Origin: Paraburkholderia sp. FT54
Lineage (GTDB): Bacteria; Pseudomonadota; Gammaproteobacteria; Burkholderiales; Burkholderiaceae
Direction of reading: 5' to 3'
Length of the DNA: 64,000 bases
Assembly: GCF_031585635.1 (NCBI RefSeq)
Contig: NZ_CP134197.1
Span: 186,001-250,000 of the forward strand
Positions within the stretch are counted from its first letter, which is position 1; every line of letters begins with the position of its first letter. This document shows positions 45,685 through 54,452 of the stretch, piece after piece. The translations under genes and the position numbers were made by a program. The notes under the pieces are model-generated. The model made no database searches and was not told the DNA's origin. It saw only the letters and a list, made by a program, of their open reading frames with translations.

Positions 45685-46023
45685 TTAGCCGCCGGAGTAA
45701 ATCGAATTCATGCCGTCATTGGCTCCAGCGCGGACTGCTGCGGGGGCGCCGGAGGCCGACGAACCGCTGACCGCGCCACCGTAGCTGCTCGCCACACCGT
45801 TTTGTGCCGCCACCCGGGCTTCGGCAGCCTGGATGCCAGCCGGGTAATTCGGGTTGTTCCCCATACCCATGGCGGGACGCCAGCCGGCTTTTTCGAGCTG
45901 GACGAGCTCATCGCGCACTTGCGCACGCGTCACCGGCCCGTTCGATTGTTGAGCGAACGATACGGCAGGCGCGGCCAGAGCCGACGCGAGCGCCACGGCT
46001 GAAACGAGTGATTTGATGTTCAT
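45685..46023 (-). CDS. DUF4148 secreted protein
   Basis: A 112-residue Burkholderiales-specific small protein. Signal MNIKSLVSAVALASALAAPA ends near SFAQQ, followed by the DUF4148 core VTRAQVRDELVQLEKAGWRP, NNPNYPAGIQAAEARVAAQN, and a Gly/Ser/Ala-rich tail. Members are abundant in Burkholderia genomes and lack a known role; periplasmic location is predicted. This copy is closest in sequence to the one at 48081. Confidence 0.88.
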   Translation of the reverse strand: MNIKSLVSAVALASALAAPAVSFAQQSNGPVTRAQVRDELVQLEKAGWRPAMGMGNNPNYPAGIQAAEARVAAQNGVASSYGGAVSGSSASGAPAAVRAGANDGMNSIYSGG

Positions 46024-46176
46024 GGTGAAACCTCCGGTATTAGTTGTCGGGAGCGAAACCGCTTATTGCGTTTCGAAGCGCGGTCGCGGTGTGGCTGAGC
46101 CGGGGCGCTGCCCGCTCAGACTGCGATGCTCGGGCGAAATACTTTTGGCAGCCTGCCCGCGCCCGAAACCAGCGCA

Positions 46177-46491
46177 TTAATGGTGGCTGTAGACCGCGTT
46201 CCAGTTGGCCGTCGGCATGGCCCGGCGTCCTGCTTTCGACGAACCACTTACGACGCCACCTTGACCACTTGCCGAGCCGTTCTGCGCAGCTACCCTGGAT
46301 TCGGCGGCCTGGATTTCAGCCGGATAGGTAGTGTGGTCGCCGTCGCCCACGTGATAGCCGGCCCTTTCGAGCTGGATGAGGTCGGCGCGCACCTGCGCAC
46401 GGGTGACAGGCTCGTTCGATTGAGCGAACGATACGGCTGGCGCGGCCAGGGCCAGAGCGAAAGCGACGGCGGGAATGAGTGATCTAAGCAT
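46177..46491 (-). CDS. DUF4148 secreted protein, second copy
   Basis: A 104-residue paralogue starting MLRSLIPAVAFALALAAPAV at ATG 46491. The core reads VTRAQVRADLIQLERAGYHV and TTYPAEIQAAESRVAAQNGS; it lacks the MGMGNNP loop of the other copies, having GDGDH instead. It lies 153 bases upstream of the first copy on the same strand; each gene probably has its own promoter. Function is unknown. Confidence 0.86.
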   Translation of the reverse strand: MLRSLIPAVAFALALAAPAVSFAQSNEPVTRAQVRADLIQLERAGYHVGDGDHTTYPAEIQAAESRVAAQNGSASGQGGVVSGSSKAGRRAMPTANWNAVYSHH

Positions 46492-46580
46492 GGCGAAACC
46501 TCCGGTTGTTGGCCGCGAACGGCGATTGTTAGGTGTCGGCCACTGTGTTGCGGCGACAACGGCGGTAAGTATAAACACCT

Positions 46581-46606
46581 ACTATCAATAATATATAAAT
46601 GATAGT
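46581..46606. promoter_or_regulatory. AT-rich promoter/operator region with inverted repeat
   Basis: ACTATCA (46581-46587) and TGATAGT (46600-46606) are perfect 7-base arms around an AT-only spacer, 90 bases upstream of the DUF4148 gene at 46491. The AT-rich spacer is a natural -10 region, so a regulator binding here could control that gene. Regulator unknown. Confidence 0.4.
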
Positions 46607-46655
46607 TGTTATCGATCAGATAGGCTGCTTCTAAAACCCATTAAGAGGTGGCCGG

Positions 46656-47102
46656 CTGGTCGTGACGCATGAAAGGGGGTCCGCACGAAATGTCTCGAAC
46701 CGCACAATCTTCTTGCGCCAGGGCCGAATCGAAGAGGAGGGAGGCGCTGCCGAAATCCTCGACAGACCGACGAGCCCGCGCGCCTTCAACAGTGCTTGGC
46801 CGGCTCGCTTAAGTGAGAGGCATTCTCGATTTCTCGGCACTAATCGACGTACCCGGTGGGGGAATTCCGGTGACCTCGAATTCGTTCTTTTCCGGCACGA
46901 CGGCGAGCTGTATGTCTCCGTCGGCTCTGACCATACCGAGAACCACGTCGAGGCTTACGGCGTAACGGTCGCGAAGCAAATGTGCGACAAGCCGTTGGCA
47001 ACCAAGGCGCGATCGCCTTCATGCCAGCCCGGGGCTTTACTCGATGCTGTTCGCCTGTACCGGCGGGGCATCTTCACTGGTTCGACGTTGAGCGGCCGTT
47101 AG
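46656..47102 (+). pseudogene. chimera of ABC-ATPase tail and DUF2848 fragment
   Basis: One open frame holds two unrelated scraps. 46656-46793 reads LVVTHERGSARNVSNRTIFL, then RQGRIEEEGGAAEILDRPTS, the end of a polar amino acid ABC transporter ATPase. 46834-47010 reads SGDLEFVLFRHDGELYVSVG, then SDHTENHVEAYGVTVAKQMC, a DUF2848 segment. Neither has its catalytic N-terminal part. No ribosome site or signal suggests expression. Confidence 0.75.
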
Positions 47103-47390
47103 TTCACCGCGGCGTTTCGTTGCGCGGCCAGCTCTGCCTGGCGGTGAACGCGGTGGCAGCAACCGTAAGCCTGCTCGCTTTGTCTGTTTCCGGCCTGGTC
47201 TCGCTTTTTACGATCATGCCCCTGCTGGCACTCTCTACGGCGGGCTTTGGCTTGGCCGCGCCGTGCGCAGCTCACGGCGCACTCGAGCCGCTTCCCGAAC
47301 TGGCCGGTATCACTGGCGGCTTACTGACATCGATTCCGATGCTTGCAGGTGCGCTCGCAAGTCTCGTTGCTGTTCGAATAGGCAGCGACG
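47098..47390 (+). pseudogene. MFS transporter (Bcr/CflA-like) C-terminal fragment
   Basis: The frame reads RGVSLRGQLCLAVNAVAATV, then LVSLFTIMPLLALSTAGFGL and GITGGLLTSIPMLAGALASL, the last three or so helices of a Bcr/CflA-type drug efflux permease. The first nine helices are absent. The frame continues without a stop into yceI, a by-product of the recombination that built this mosaic. Confidence 0.7.
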
Positions 47391-47422
47391 GCATCCAGCT
47401 CCACAGATATCGGAAATTTCAA

Positions 47423-48088
47423 ATGCGAAGATCCATCGGCTATGCCGCAGGTGTCGTGTTGATGTTCGGGCTATCGTCGGCTCACGCCGCATGGCGCGTC
47501 GACAATAGCGAATCGATGTTCAATTTTGTTACCGCAAAAGCTCCCGCACAGGGCGTTGCAGCGATCGTAGAGGCACAGAGGTTCAAGCAGATCGACGGCA
47601 CGGTCCGCGATGACGGAAAGCTGGAGTTCGACGTCGATCTCGGGAGCGTGGAGACTAGTAATCCGCTACGCAATGAGCGGGTGAAAGAGATTCTGTTCAA
47701 GGTCGCCGGCAATCCGAATGCGGTCTTCGCCGGGACGGTTGATGCACGCCGCTTCGGGGCGATGCGCGTGGGAGCATCCGCAGATGTCGACGTGAACGGG
47801 CAGTTGACCATCAATGGTCAGAGCAACCCGCTGACCGCGACGCTGCGTATCGTCAAGCTCGAGTCCGGGGCACTGCAGGTCTTGACGAGTGTGCCCATTG
47901 TCGGGCCACGAACGGTCGCGCGGCAGCCAACCTCAATTGTGAGAGCAGCCTATGAGGTCGATAAAAACTATTATCGTGTAATACTCAATAGTGCGGGTTT
48001 ACACTCATTCGCACTGTCGTCGCAGCTTATTGTCCGGCAATCAACAATCGCCCTTCGCGGCCAACAACTGAAGGTTTCACGTGCTTAG
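47423..48088 (+). CDS. YceI-family periplasmic protein
   Basis: A 221-residue protein starting MRRSIGYAAGVVLMFGLSSA (signal peptide, cleavage near AHA-AW). The mature lipocalin-like fold has WRVDNSESMFNFVTAKAPAQ, LEFDVDLGSVETSNPLRNER, VFAGTVDARRFGAMRVGASA and VNGQLTINGQSNPLTATLRI, standard YceI landmarks. YceI proteins bind isoprenoid-type lipids or quinones. The last residues (RQSTIALRGQQLKVSRA) diverge from the family and overlap the next gene's start by 8 bases, so the C-terminus may have been altered. The upstream in-frame MFS sequence is debris, not part of it. Confidence 0.83.
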   Translation: MRRSIGYAAGVVLMFGLSSAHAAWRVDNSESMFNFVTAKAPAQGVAAIVEAQRFKQIDGTVRDDGKLEFDVDLGSVETSNPLRNERVKEILFKVAGNPNAVFAGTVDARRFGAMRVGASADVDVNGQLTINGQSNPLTATLRIVKLESGALQVLTSVPIVGPRTVARQPTSIVRAAYEVDKNYYRVILNSAGLHSFALSSQLIVRQSTIALRGQQLKVSRA

Positions 48089-48416
48089 ATCACTTATTCC
48101 CGCCGTCGTGCTCGCTTCGGGCCTGGCCGTGCCGGCCGTATCGTTCGCTCAACAATCGAACGGGCCGGTGACGCGTGCGCAAGTGCGCGCCGAACTCGTC
48201 CAGCTCGAAAAAGCCGGCTGGCGCCCCGCCATGGGTATGGGGAACAACCCGGATTACCCGGCTGGCATCCAGGCTGCCGAAGCCAAGGTGGCTGCGCAAA
48301 ATGAAGTGACAGGTAGCTATGGTGGCGTAGCCGGTGGTGTGGCGGCATCCGGTGCGCCCACAGCGACCCGCTCTGAAACCACTGGCAACACGAAGTCGAT
48401 TTACTTCGGTCATTGA
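48081..48416 (+). CDS. DUF4148 secreted protein, third copy
   Basis: A 111-residue paralogue, GTG start at 48081 after GAAGG. It reads MLRSLIPAVVLASGLAVPAV, VTRAQVRAELVQLEKAGWRP, AMGMGNNPDYPAGIQAAEAK. Its first residues match the 46177 copy while its core matches the 45685 copy, which suggests gene conversion or recombination among the three. It overlaps yceI by 8 bases, so the two are translationally linked. Confidence 0.87.
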   Translation: MLRSLIPAVVLASGLAVPAVSFAQQSNGPVTRAQVRAELVQLEKAGWRPAMGMGNNPDYPAGIQAAEAKVAAQNEVTGSYGGVAGGVAASGAPTATRSETTGNTKSIYFGH

Positions 48417-48515
48417 ACCGTCAGGTTAGCGGGTGTAAGTCGCCCGGCACCACAGGCTTTGCCGAGCATCTGTATGACCGCACGCACGACCAGGCGTCAA
48501 AGCAAATGACAAATT

Positions 48516-49286
48516 ATGAAAGTTCGTAATGCGAGCCGGTGGGCACCCCGGGGCCTTCGCGGCTGGTACTTCGCAGCGCTCGCGCTCATCGTCGCGAGCG
48601 GGGGCCGGCTGCTGCTGAGTTCGCTGCTCGGGCCCATTCTGCCCGGAACGGCCTACATCATTGCTGCAGCGCTGATCGGATGTTTTTTTGGAATGGCGCC
48701 GGCGCTCGCCGTCATGGGGTTTGGCCTCGTGATCGCCGACTACCTGTTCGTACCGCCTTATCAGCAAATTGGCGTTCTGGACCAGTCTGACATCGGCTTG
48801 ATCGTCTCGCTTCCGCTCGTCAGCATTTTAGTGATCTGCCTGATCGAGAGACTGCGCCGCGCGCAGTTCCGTACCGAACTCATCGGCCTCGTGGCTCAAT
48901 CCCGCTATGAAATGCTTTTGCGTGCGGATAACGAGCGGTTGTTGGCCGGTCGCGCGGTAGACGAGACGCATCGGCTGCTTCGGCATCTTCCTCATTACCA
49001 CGACGACATTATTCTGATCCAGGCACTCGATCGCCGGGTGGCGCTCAACGGCCGCGGCGGAGCCGGTGTTGAGAGGTCAGAGAGGATTGCAGCGCGCACC
49101 GCGCCGGGGCTGCGCTACGCGCATGTTCATTCCGATGACATCGAGCTCCTGTTGCCGACGCTCACGCCCGGCAACCATCGCGCGCGCGTGGACATGGGTG
49201 CCGGAAAGTTCAGGCCAATGGACTGCATCTGCGAACGCTTTACGACGCACGCAGGTGACTTTCTGGTCTTACGGCTTGGGGGTTAA
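48516..49286 (+). CDS. DUF4118-domain membrane protein
   Basis: A 256-residue protein with four hydrophobic segments in the first 105 residues (WYFAALALIVASGGRLLL, GTAYIIAAALIGCFFGMAPA, LAVMGFGLVIADYLFV, IGLIVSLPLVSILVICLI) around the YLFVPPY motif, the DUF4118 domain found in KdpD-like sensor kinases. The remaining 150 residues are soluble and not recognised; there is no HisKA or ATPase domain. It may be a membrane sensor without a kinase. The hydrolase start is 1 base after its stop, so the two are coupled. Confidence 0.75.
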   Translation: MKVRNASRWAPRGLRGWYFAALALIVASGGRLLLSSLLGPILPGTAYIIAAALIGCFFGMAPALAVMGFGLVIADYLFVPPYQQIGVLDQSDIGLIVSLPLVSILVICLIERLRRAQFRTELIGLVAQSRYEMLLRADNERLLAGRAVDETHRLLRHLPHYHDDIILIQALDRRVALNGRGGAGVERSERIAARTAPGLRYAHVHSDDIELLLPTLTPGNHRARVDMGAGKFRPMDCICERFTTHAGDFLVLRLGG

Positions 49287-49287
49287 T

Positions 49288-50247
49288 TTGTCAGATATCA
49301 AGTCGTTGTTCAACGAAGGCGGAGATCACGCGGTCCTCCTGATCCATGGCCTCTCCAGCTCGCCGCTCGAGATGCGGTTCCTCGCCCGGGCTCTTGAGCG
49401 CAACGGCTTCGCGATCTGCGCGCCCACGTTTGACGGCTATAGCGCGGGATCACCTGAGCGCAAGATGGAAGCATGGCTCAGGGCAGTCATTCGAGAATTC
49501 GACGAACTGTCCAGACGGTATGCCCATGTTTCCGTCTGCGGTCTTTCCATCGGGGCAACATTGGCGCTGGCGCTTGTCAGGCATCGCCCGGCGGCTCAAG
49601 CTGTTGTTCTCCTGTCTGTCACGCTCGCCTATGACGGCTGGGCAATACCGTGGTATCAATTCCTGCTGGGGCTGGTTTACTACACGCCCATGCGCGGAAG
49701 GTGGCGATATCGCGAGGGATCGCCATTCGGACTCAGGAACGAGGCGCTGCGAGCAAAAATTGCTCGGGCAATGCAGAAGGATGCGTTCAGCGAGGTTGGC
49801 CCTTCCACCATTTCCGTGCCGGCGCTCCACGAAGCTTCGCGACTCGCCAGGAGCGTGCGCGGCTTCGTTCGCGATATCAAGAACGACTGCCTGATCATCC
49901 ACGCCATCGACGATGAAACTGCGAACGCCAGCAACGCGAGATTTGTCAGCTCGCACATTGGCTCCGCGTTCCTGCGTTCGATTTATCTGGACGATTCGTA
50001 CCACATGATTACGTCCGACAACGAACGCGAAATCGTCGCGCGGGAAGTAGGCTTGTTTCTGCGGGAAAGTGAAATGGCCCGAAGCGGTGGAGGTGGAGAA
50101 ACCGCGCCGGTCGTCTCTCGGCCGCTCGCGAGGCGTTTGCGGCAAATCGCAAAAGTGGGGGGCAAAGCGGTGCTTGATTCGAGGCCTGATACTTCGTATG
50201 CGGGCGTGGGCGCCACGGCTCTCGCAACGACGGGAAGGGCGGAGTGA
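49288..50247 (+). CDS. alpha/beta hydrolase (carboxylesterase-like)
   Basis: The TTG at 49288, just after the DUF4118 stop and preceded by TTGGGGGTTAA, gives 319 residues starting MSDIKSLFNEGGDHAVLLIH. HGLSSSPLEMRFLARAL is the oxyanion segment, GLSIGATLALAL carries the nucleophile Ser, and SYHMITSDN near the end the catalytic His. The cap contains IPWYQFLLGLVYYTPMRGR. The family hydrolyses short-chain esters or lipids. The C-terminal 50 residues are rich in Ser, Gly and Arg and probably disordered. The mipA-like gene overlaps its stop by 4 bases, so DUF4118-hydrolase-MipA is an operon. Confidence 0.82.
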   Translation: MSDIKSLFNEGGDHAVLLIHGLSSSPLEMRFLARALERNGFAICAPTFDGYSAGSPERKMEAWLRAVIREFDELSRRYAHVSVCGLSIGATLALALVRHRPAAQAVVLLSVTLAYDGWAIPWYQFLLGLVYYTPMRGRWRYREGSPFGLRNEALRAKIARAMQKDAFSEVGPSTISVPALHEASRLARSVRGFVRDIKNDCLIIHAIDDETANASNARFVSSHIGSAFLRSIYLDDSYHMITSDNEREIVAREVGLFLRESEMARSGGGGETAPVVSRPLARRLRQIAKVGGKAVLDSRPDTSYAGVGATALATTGRAE

Positions 50248-51050
50248 AGGTAAGCTATGCGCTGCAGTGCTTGCCGATTGCGTTCGGGTGCCTTTGGTTC
50301 ACGCACGCGCTCGCCGACGACCAGGATGCGAGCGTGAATCCTGCCGGGGCCGATGAATGGAAGGTATCGGTAGGTCCGGGCCTGATGCTTTCTCCCAGAT
50401 ATCCAGGCGCGCGCGAATTGCGACTCCTGCCGATTCCATCGCTCGATATCTCCTACGAGGACCGGATTTACTCGCAGGGTCTCGATCTGATCGGCGTGAA
50501 TGTGCTTAAAGGCAAAGATGACGCCTACCATGTGGGCGCCGCGCTCAGTCTGGATTTTCAATCCCGCAGCGAATCCGACGATCCGCACTTGCGTGGGTTA
50601 GGCGACGTGGACGAGGGTCCGAAACTCAAGCTTTTTGCCGACTATTCGGTGGCGTTCCTGATGGGTTCAGTCGCGGCCTACCAGGACATTGCGAGAACGG
50701 GCCAGGGACTTCTGGTCAGTGCTGATCTGCTGGCTAATCTGCCGCTGACCTCAAGGTTCCTGGTGTCATTCGGGCCGGGCACGACATGGGCAAACGCAGA
50801 ATATACGCGGTCGCTATTCGGCGTGAGCGCCACACAAAGCGCTGCGTCGGGCCTGCCAACCTTCAACACGAGTGCAGGACTCCGCGACATTCACCTGAAC
50901 ACTTACGCGAGCTATGACATAACGAAGAAATGGGTCGGCTCGTTGGCTGTAACCCTCGGCTGGCTGCAGCACGATGCGGCACGCAGTCCCATCACAGAGC
51001 GCCGGGATGAACTGAACGTTGTGGCCGCAATCAACTACCGCTTCAGATAG
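50244..51050 (+). CDS. MipA/OmpV outer-membrane protein
   Basis: A 268-residue precursor starting at GTG 50244 (GGGAAGGGCGGA before it): MKVSYALQCLPIAFGCLWFT is the signal, cleaved near HALA-DD. The mature chain has WKVSVGPGLMLSPRYPGARE, LLPIPSLDISYEDRIYSQGL, LTSRFLVSFGPGTTWANAEY and ends NVVAAINYRFR, the MipA/OmpV barrel pattern with a positively charged aromatic terminus. MipA scaffolds murein enzymes in E. coli; in other bacteria such barrels serve stress responses. It overlaps the hydrolase stop (GTGA). Confidence 0.85.
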   Translation: MKVSYALQCLPIAFGCLWFTHALADDQDASVNPAGADEWKVSVGPGLMLSPRYPGARELRLLPIPSLDISYEDRIYSQGLDLIGVNVLKGKDDAYHVGAALSLDFQSRSESDDPHLRGLGDVDEGPKLKLFADYSVAFLMGSVAAYQDIARTGQGLLVSADLLANLPLTSRFLVSFGPGTTWANAEYTRSLFGVSATQSAASGLPTFNTSAGLRDIHLNTYASYDITKKWVGSLAVTLGWLQHDAARSPITERRDELNVVAAINYRFR

Positions 51051-51487
51051 TTGGTGCTGTCCGCGCAAGGCTGCCTATCGACATCAATAGGCAGCAGGCA
51101 AGCGAGTCAATCACCGTGGCGGGAATCGCTTGCGTTCGCTGCTGTCTAGAGTCGCCACAACCTCGGGAATGACTGGAGCGAGTCGGCGGACGGGTTCGGC
51201 TACCTTTACCGCTCGTCCGTTCCGAGTCGAATCGAGCCGACGGGCAACCGGCAAAGTCGGCCAGCTCGGGCCGTTCGTCACCCGCAGCTCCAAACGGCTG
51301 GGGCGCCGCTTTCGCTATCAAGAAAAGACATTCATTGCGAAGGCGGACGACACTTGGTTCACGCAGTCGATGACCGAGTCGATCATGAGACAAATGAGCA
51401 CCTTGATCAGGAGCAACACACTGCCGATGTCAAAAGCCTTCGTACTCAAAGGATAAGATCCGGCGAACTGGGCGGGGATGGGACCGA
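51051..51487. other. interval, nothing recognised
   Basis: The open frames here are arginine/serine-rich shadows of one another. The stretch separates the convergent MipA operon and nitrile hydratase operon and probably contains both terminators, but I see no strong hairpin with a T-run. Confidence 0.45.
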
Positions 51488-51847
51488 TCATGGCGGCCTT
51501 TCCCGGGGAGGCGGTGGGGTCAGGGCCGACGCCAGGCTTGCGATTTCGACCGGCGACAGCACGCCAGCCTCAAGCATGGTCTGCTCAAGCGCAACCAGGA
51601 AGCGCTGGTAGTAATTCCACTGGGGCTGGCCGGGGCACTGTCCGGCTTCCCACTGCGCGATCGAGCGGATGAGGTTCTGGCGGAAATCCTCCCACTCGAA
51701 ATAGCCGGCCTTGGAAAGCGACAACGCCAGGCCGAAGACCTTGCGTTCCCATGGATGACCGAAGCGCAGCTTGCCTTGTGAGCGTGGCGGCGAATCGGGC
51801 TGGCCGAGCATGCTGGATGCCGCGTATTCCTCAAAGCGCGTGAACAT
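51488..51847 (-). CDS. nitrile hydratase accessory protein (P14K/activator-like)
   Basis: A 119-residue protein beginning MFTRFEEYAASSMLGQPDSP at ATG 51847, 2 bases after the alpha-subunit stop. It resembles the N-terminal half of nitrile hydratase beta: FGHPWERKVFGLALSLSKAG, YFEWEDFRQNLIRSIAQWEA, YYQRFLVALEQTMLEAGVLS. Such accessory proteins form a complex with the alpha subunit and deliver cobalt by subunit swapping. Position and length fit this role. Confidence 0.87.
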   Translation of the reverse strand: MFTRFEEYAASSMLGQPDSPPRSQGKLRFGHPWERKVFGLALSLSKAGYFEWEDFRQNLIRSIAQWEAGQCPGQPQWNYYQRFLVALEQTMLEAGVLSPVEIASLASALTPPPPRERPP

Positions 51848-51849
51848 GG

Positions 51850-52488
51850 CTACACCGTAGCAGACGCGCCGGCCGGGGGAGCGACGAGCGCCACGCCCAT
51901 CATGGATTCGGGGGTGACGAGTTCCGCCAGTTCGGCTTCGCTCATGCCACCGGTGCCGGCCGGCCGCTCCGGCACGACGAACCAGCGGATCTGCGCGCTG
52001 CTGTCCCATACCTTGACCTGAACGTCATCCCTGATTGGCACGCCGAACTCCTTGAGCACCGCGCGCGGCTCGCGCACGCCGCGGGCCCGAAACACCGGGT
52101 CCTTGTACCAGTACGGCGGCAGGCCGAGCACCGGCCACGGATAGCACGAGCACAGCGTGCAGATGATCAGGTTGTGCACGCCGTTGCCGTTGGCGACCGC
52201 GGCCATGTGCTCGCCTTCCGCTCCGGTCATGCCGGCCGGGAAATTCATTTCTGCGATCGCCTTTGGCGTGTCTTCGATCAACCGCTGCTTGAATGCGGGG
52301 TCCACCCACGCACGGGCGACCAGGCGCGCGCCGTTGAAGGGCCCGGCGACCGTCTCGAAGTGCTTCAGGACCGTGTCGACCGAATCGCTGCCGATGACGC
52401 CCTTCTCGATCAGCAACGCCTCGAGCGCGCGGACCTTGGCGGCACTCTCGGATTCGCGGTCGTCGTCGTATTCAAAGAGTTCGCTCAT
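51850..52488 (-). CDS. nthA: nitrile hydratase alpha subunit, cobalt type
   Basis: A 212-residue metal-binding subunit. The ligand motif is Cys110-Thr-Leu-Cys113-Ser-Cys115 (IICTLCSCYPWPVLGLP). Threonine after the first Cys marks cobalt enzymes; iron enzymes have Ser. VDTVLKHFETVAGPFNGARL and GVREPRAVLKEFG are further family landmarks. With the beta subunit it hydrates nitriles to amides; the cysteines are post-translationally oxidised. It lies 27 bases after the beta gene and 2 bases before the accessory gene. The cobalt assignment agrees with cbtB and CobW in the same group. Confidence 0.93.
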   Translation of the reverse strand: MSELFEYDDDRESESAAKVRALEALLIEKGVIGSDSVDTVLKHFETVAGPFNGARLVARAWVDPAFKQRLIEDTPKAIAEMNFPAGMTGAEGEHMAAVANGNGVHNLIICTLCSCYPWPVLGLPPYWYKDPVFRARGVREPRAVLKEFGVPIRDDVQVKVWDSSAQIRWFVVPERPAGTGGMSEAELAELVTPESMMGVALVAPPAGASATV

Positions 52489-52515
52489 GCTTCGCTCCGT
52501 ATCAATGAAGGCCAG

Positions 52516-53259
52516 TCAGTTCGAGGCTTCGAGATAGGCTTCGAACAGGTCGGCATAGATCGTCGTGTTAGGTTCGCTCTTTTGCTTGCCCCAGATATCC
52601 TCGGCGGCAAACGCCACGCGATAGACGGGCATCGGCGCGCCGATGCCGTCCGGGCCCGTGGAAACGAAATAGGAGTACGCGCCCGGGTATACGAGATCGA
52701 CTGTGCCATGCTTGTTGCGCAAGTACCCCGGCAGGCGCGTGTGATCGACCGCGTCGGGATCGGCGACCGTCACACGGGCCCCCTGCGCGAAGCGTGGCGT
52801 CCCGCCGAGCGGGCGCAGTGGCGAATCGCCGTGCATCAGGTAATCGACGATTTGTGCCGAAATGGCCGGTTTGGCACTGGCAGGCAATGGCGCATCGGGG
52901 TTGGCGCGGTAGTAGTTGGTCTTGCTGACCAGTTCGTCCGCCGACACGTAGCCCTGATCGACAAAGAACTGCGCGATGCCCATCAGCCATTTCTCGTAGT
53001 AGCGGTACTTGAAGTACTCGAACGGATTCATGTCTTCCGCGCCGGCGCGCAGCGACGCCCAGGTCCACTTTTCCTTGAACGCGGTCGACAGCGTCTTAAC
53101 CGGATAGTTCTGGAGCGCGTCCGACAGGTGGGTGCTTTCCGCCATCATCACGGTGTGAATGCCGAAGATGCGCTTTTCCCATTCCTCCGCAAAGACACGG
53201 GTGTCCAGGTTGACTGGCCCGAGATTCTCGAGGCCACCGAGGGTGTGTGCTAGTTTCAT
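52516..53259 (-). CDS. nthB: nitrile hydratase beta subunit
   Basis: A 247-residue subunit starting MKLAHTLGGLENLGPVNLDT at ATG 53259 (AAGGAAACTCGCG before it); longer frames extend to 53556 without support. Landmarks: WEKRIFGIHTVMMAESTHLS, EYFKYRYYEKWLMGIAQFFV, FAQGARVTVADPD, HTRLPGYLRNKHGTVDLVYP, VYRVAFAAEDIWGK. It contributes active-site arginines that stabilise the oxidised cysteines of alpha. The order beta-alpha-accessory is the standard one for cobalt nitrile hydratases. Confidence 0.93.
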   Translation of the reverse strand: MKLAHTLGGLENLGPVNLDTRVFAEEWEKRIFGIHTVMMAESTHLSDALQNYPVKTLSTAFKEKWTWASLRAGAEDMNPFEYFKYRYYEKWLMGIAQFFVDQGYVSADELVSKTNYYRANPDAPLPASAKPAISAQIVDYLMHGDSPLRPLGGTPRFAQGARVTVADPDAVDHTRLPGYLRNKHGTVDLVYPGAYSYFVSTGPDGIGAPMPVYRVAFAAEDIWGKQKSEPNTTIYADLFEAYLEASN

Positions 53260-53383
53260 CGCGAGTTTCCTTGCGAACAGGGGCGTATCGGCGAGGGCGG
53301 GCTCGTCGATGCTGACGGGAGGGCTTCGATCACTATCACTGTGGGTTCCTTTCGAGAAAGAGACAGCAGTCGAACAGGACAAC

Positions 53384-54379
53384 TCAGGCCGCGAGGCATT
53401 CAGCGAACGATTTGCGCAGACGATGCGGGTCGATACCACGGCCGATAAAGACCAGGCAGTTGCGGCGCGCCTCGTCGCGCCGCCAGGCACGGCCGGGACG
53501 AGCCTCCAGCAACATGTGCACGCTGTGGAACAGGAACTGGCGCGGCTCGTCGACAAAGTTCAGCACCCCCTTCATGCGCATCAGCCGCGTGCCCTCCTCC
53601 TGGACGAGCAGGTTGACCCAGCGGTTGAAGCGCGTCGGGTCGAGCCGCCTGTCCTCGACAATCGAGTACGACTGGATCGAACTGTCGTGCTCGTGGTCGT
53701 GCTCGGCGTCTTCGTCGAGCAGGTCCGGTTCGATGGCCAGCACGGCAGGCAGGGAGAAGCGCTTCACGCCGAGCAAGTCGTCAGCCGGCACGGATGAGCG
53801 CGTCGACGCAAAGAGCGTGGCGGTTGGGTTCAGCGATTTCACCTCGGCCTCGATCGCGGCGCGCTCGCCGTCATCGACGAGATCGAGCTTGTTGACGATC
53901 ACGACGTCGGCGAAGGCCACCTGCTCGCGAGCGATCTCGTCCTGGATCTGCTGGGGAAAATGCCGGGCGTCGACGAGGGTGACGACGGACTCGAGCTCCA
54001 CGAGCTCACGCACGTCGGGATCGGCGAGGAAGGTCTGGAGGACGGGTGCCGGATCGGCAAGGCCCGAGGTCTCGACGATCAGCCTGTCGACCGGCGTGCC
54101 GCTGACGCGGCTGCGCGCCAGCAGTTCCTTGATGCCGGCGACGAGGTCGACGCGCACCGTGCAGCAAATGCAGCCGTTGTTGATCTCGACCAGCGCCTGC
54201 TCGTCGGCCACGATCAACTGGCCGTCGATGCCGACCTCTCCGAATTCGTTGACGACGATGCCAATGCGCTCGATCGCGCGCTGTTCGATCAGGTGATTGA
54301 CCAGCGTGGTCTTGCCGGCACCCAGGAACCCCGAGATGACGGTGACCGGAACTTTGGCATAGCGGGTGGTGTGAATCAT
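53384..54379 (-). CDS. CobW/P47K-type GTPase, metal chaperone for nitrile hydratase
   Basis: A 331-residue G3E-family GTPase. Walker A is [16 protein letters not shown] near 15-30, the metal-binding CxCC is in [11 protein letters not shown] near 70, VETSGLADP and [11 protein letters not shown] complete the nucleotide site. A short His/Asp run ([11 protein letters not shown]) precedes the CobW C-terminal domain ([20 protein letters not shown]). These proteins deliver cobalt or other metals. It is 124 bases upstream of the beta subunit in the same direction, where P47K activators of nitrile hydratase usually lie. Confidence 0.9.
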   Translation of the reverse strand: MIHTTRYAKVPVTVISGFLGAGKTTLVNHLIEQRAIERIGIVVNEFGEVGIDGQLIVADEQALVEINNGCICCTVRVDLVAGIKELLARSRVSGTPVDRLIVETSGLADPAPVLQTFLADPDVRELVELESVVTLVDARHFPQQIQDEIAREQVAFADVVIVNKLDLVDDGERAAIEAEVKSLNPTATLFASTRSSVPADDLLGVKRFSLPAVLAIEPDLLDEDAEHDHEHDSSIQSYSIVEDRRLDPTRFNRWVNLLVQEEGTRLMRMKGVLNFVDEPRQFLFHSVHMLLEARPGRAWRRDEARRNCLVFIGRGIDPHRLRKSFAECLAA

Positions 54380-54452
54380 CTACACCCCTCATGTTTCAGA
54401 TGACGACAAAGTGAAAGGAGGAAGTACGCCGGTGAACGCATGTCGGCACCCT

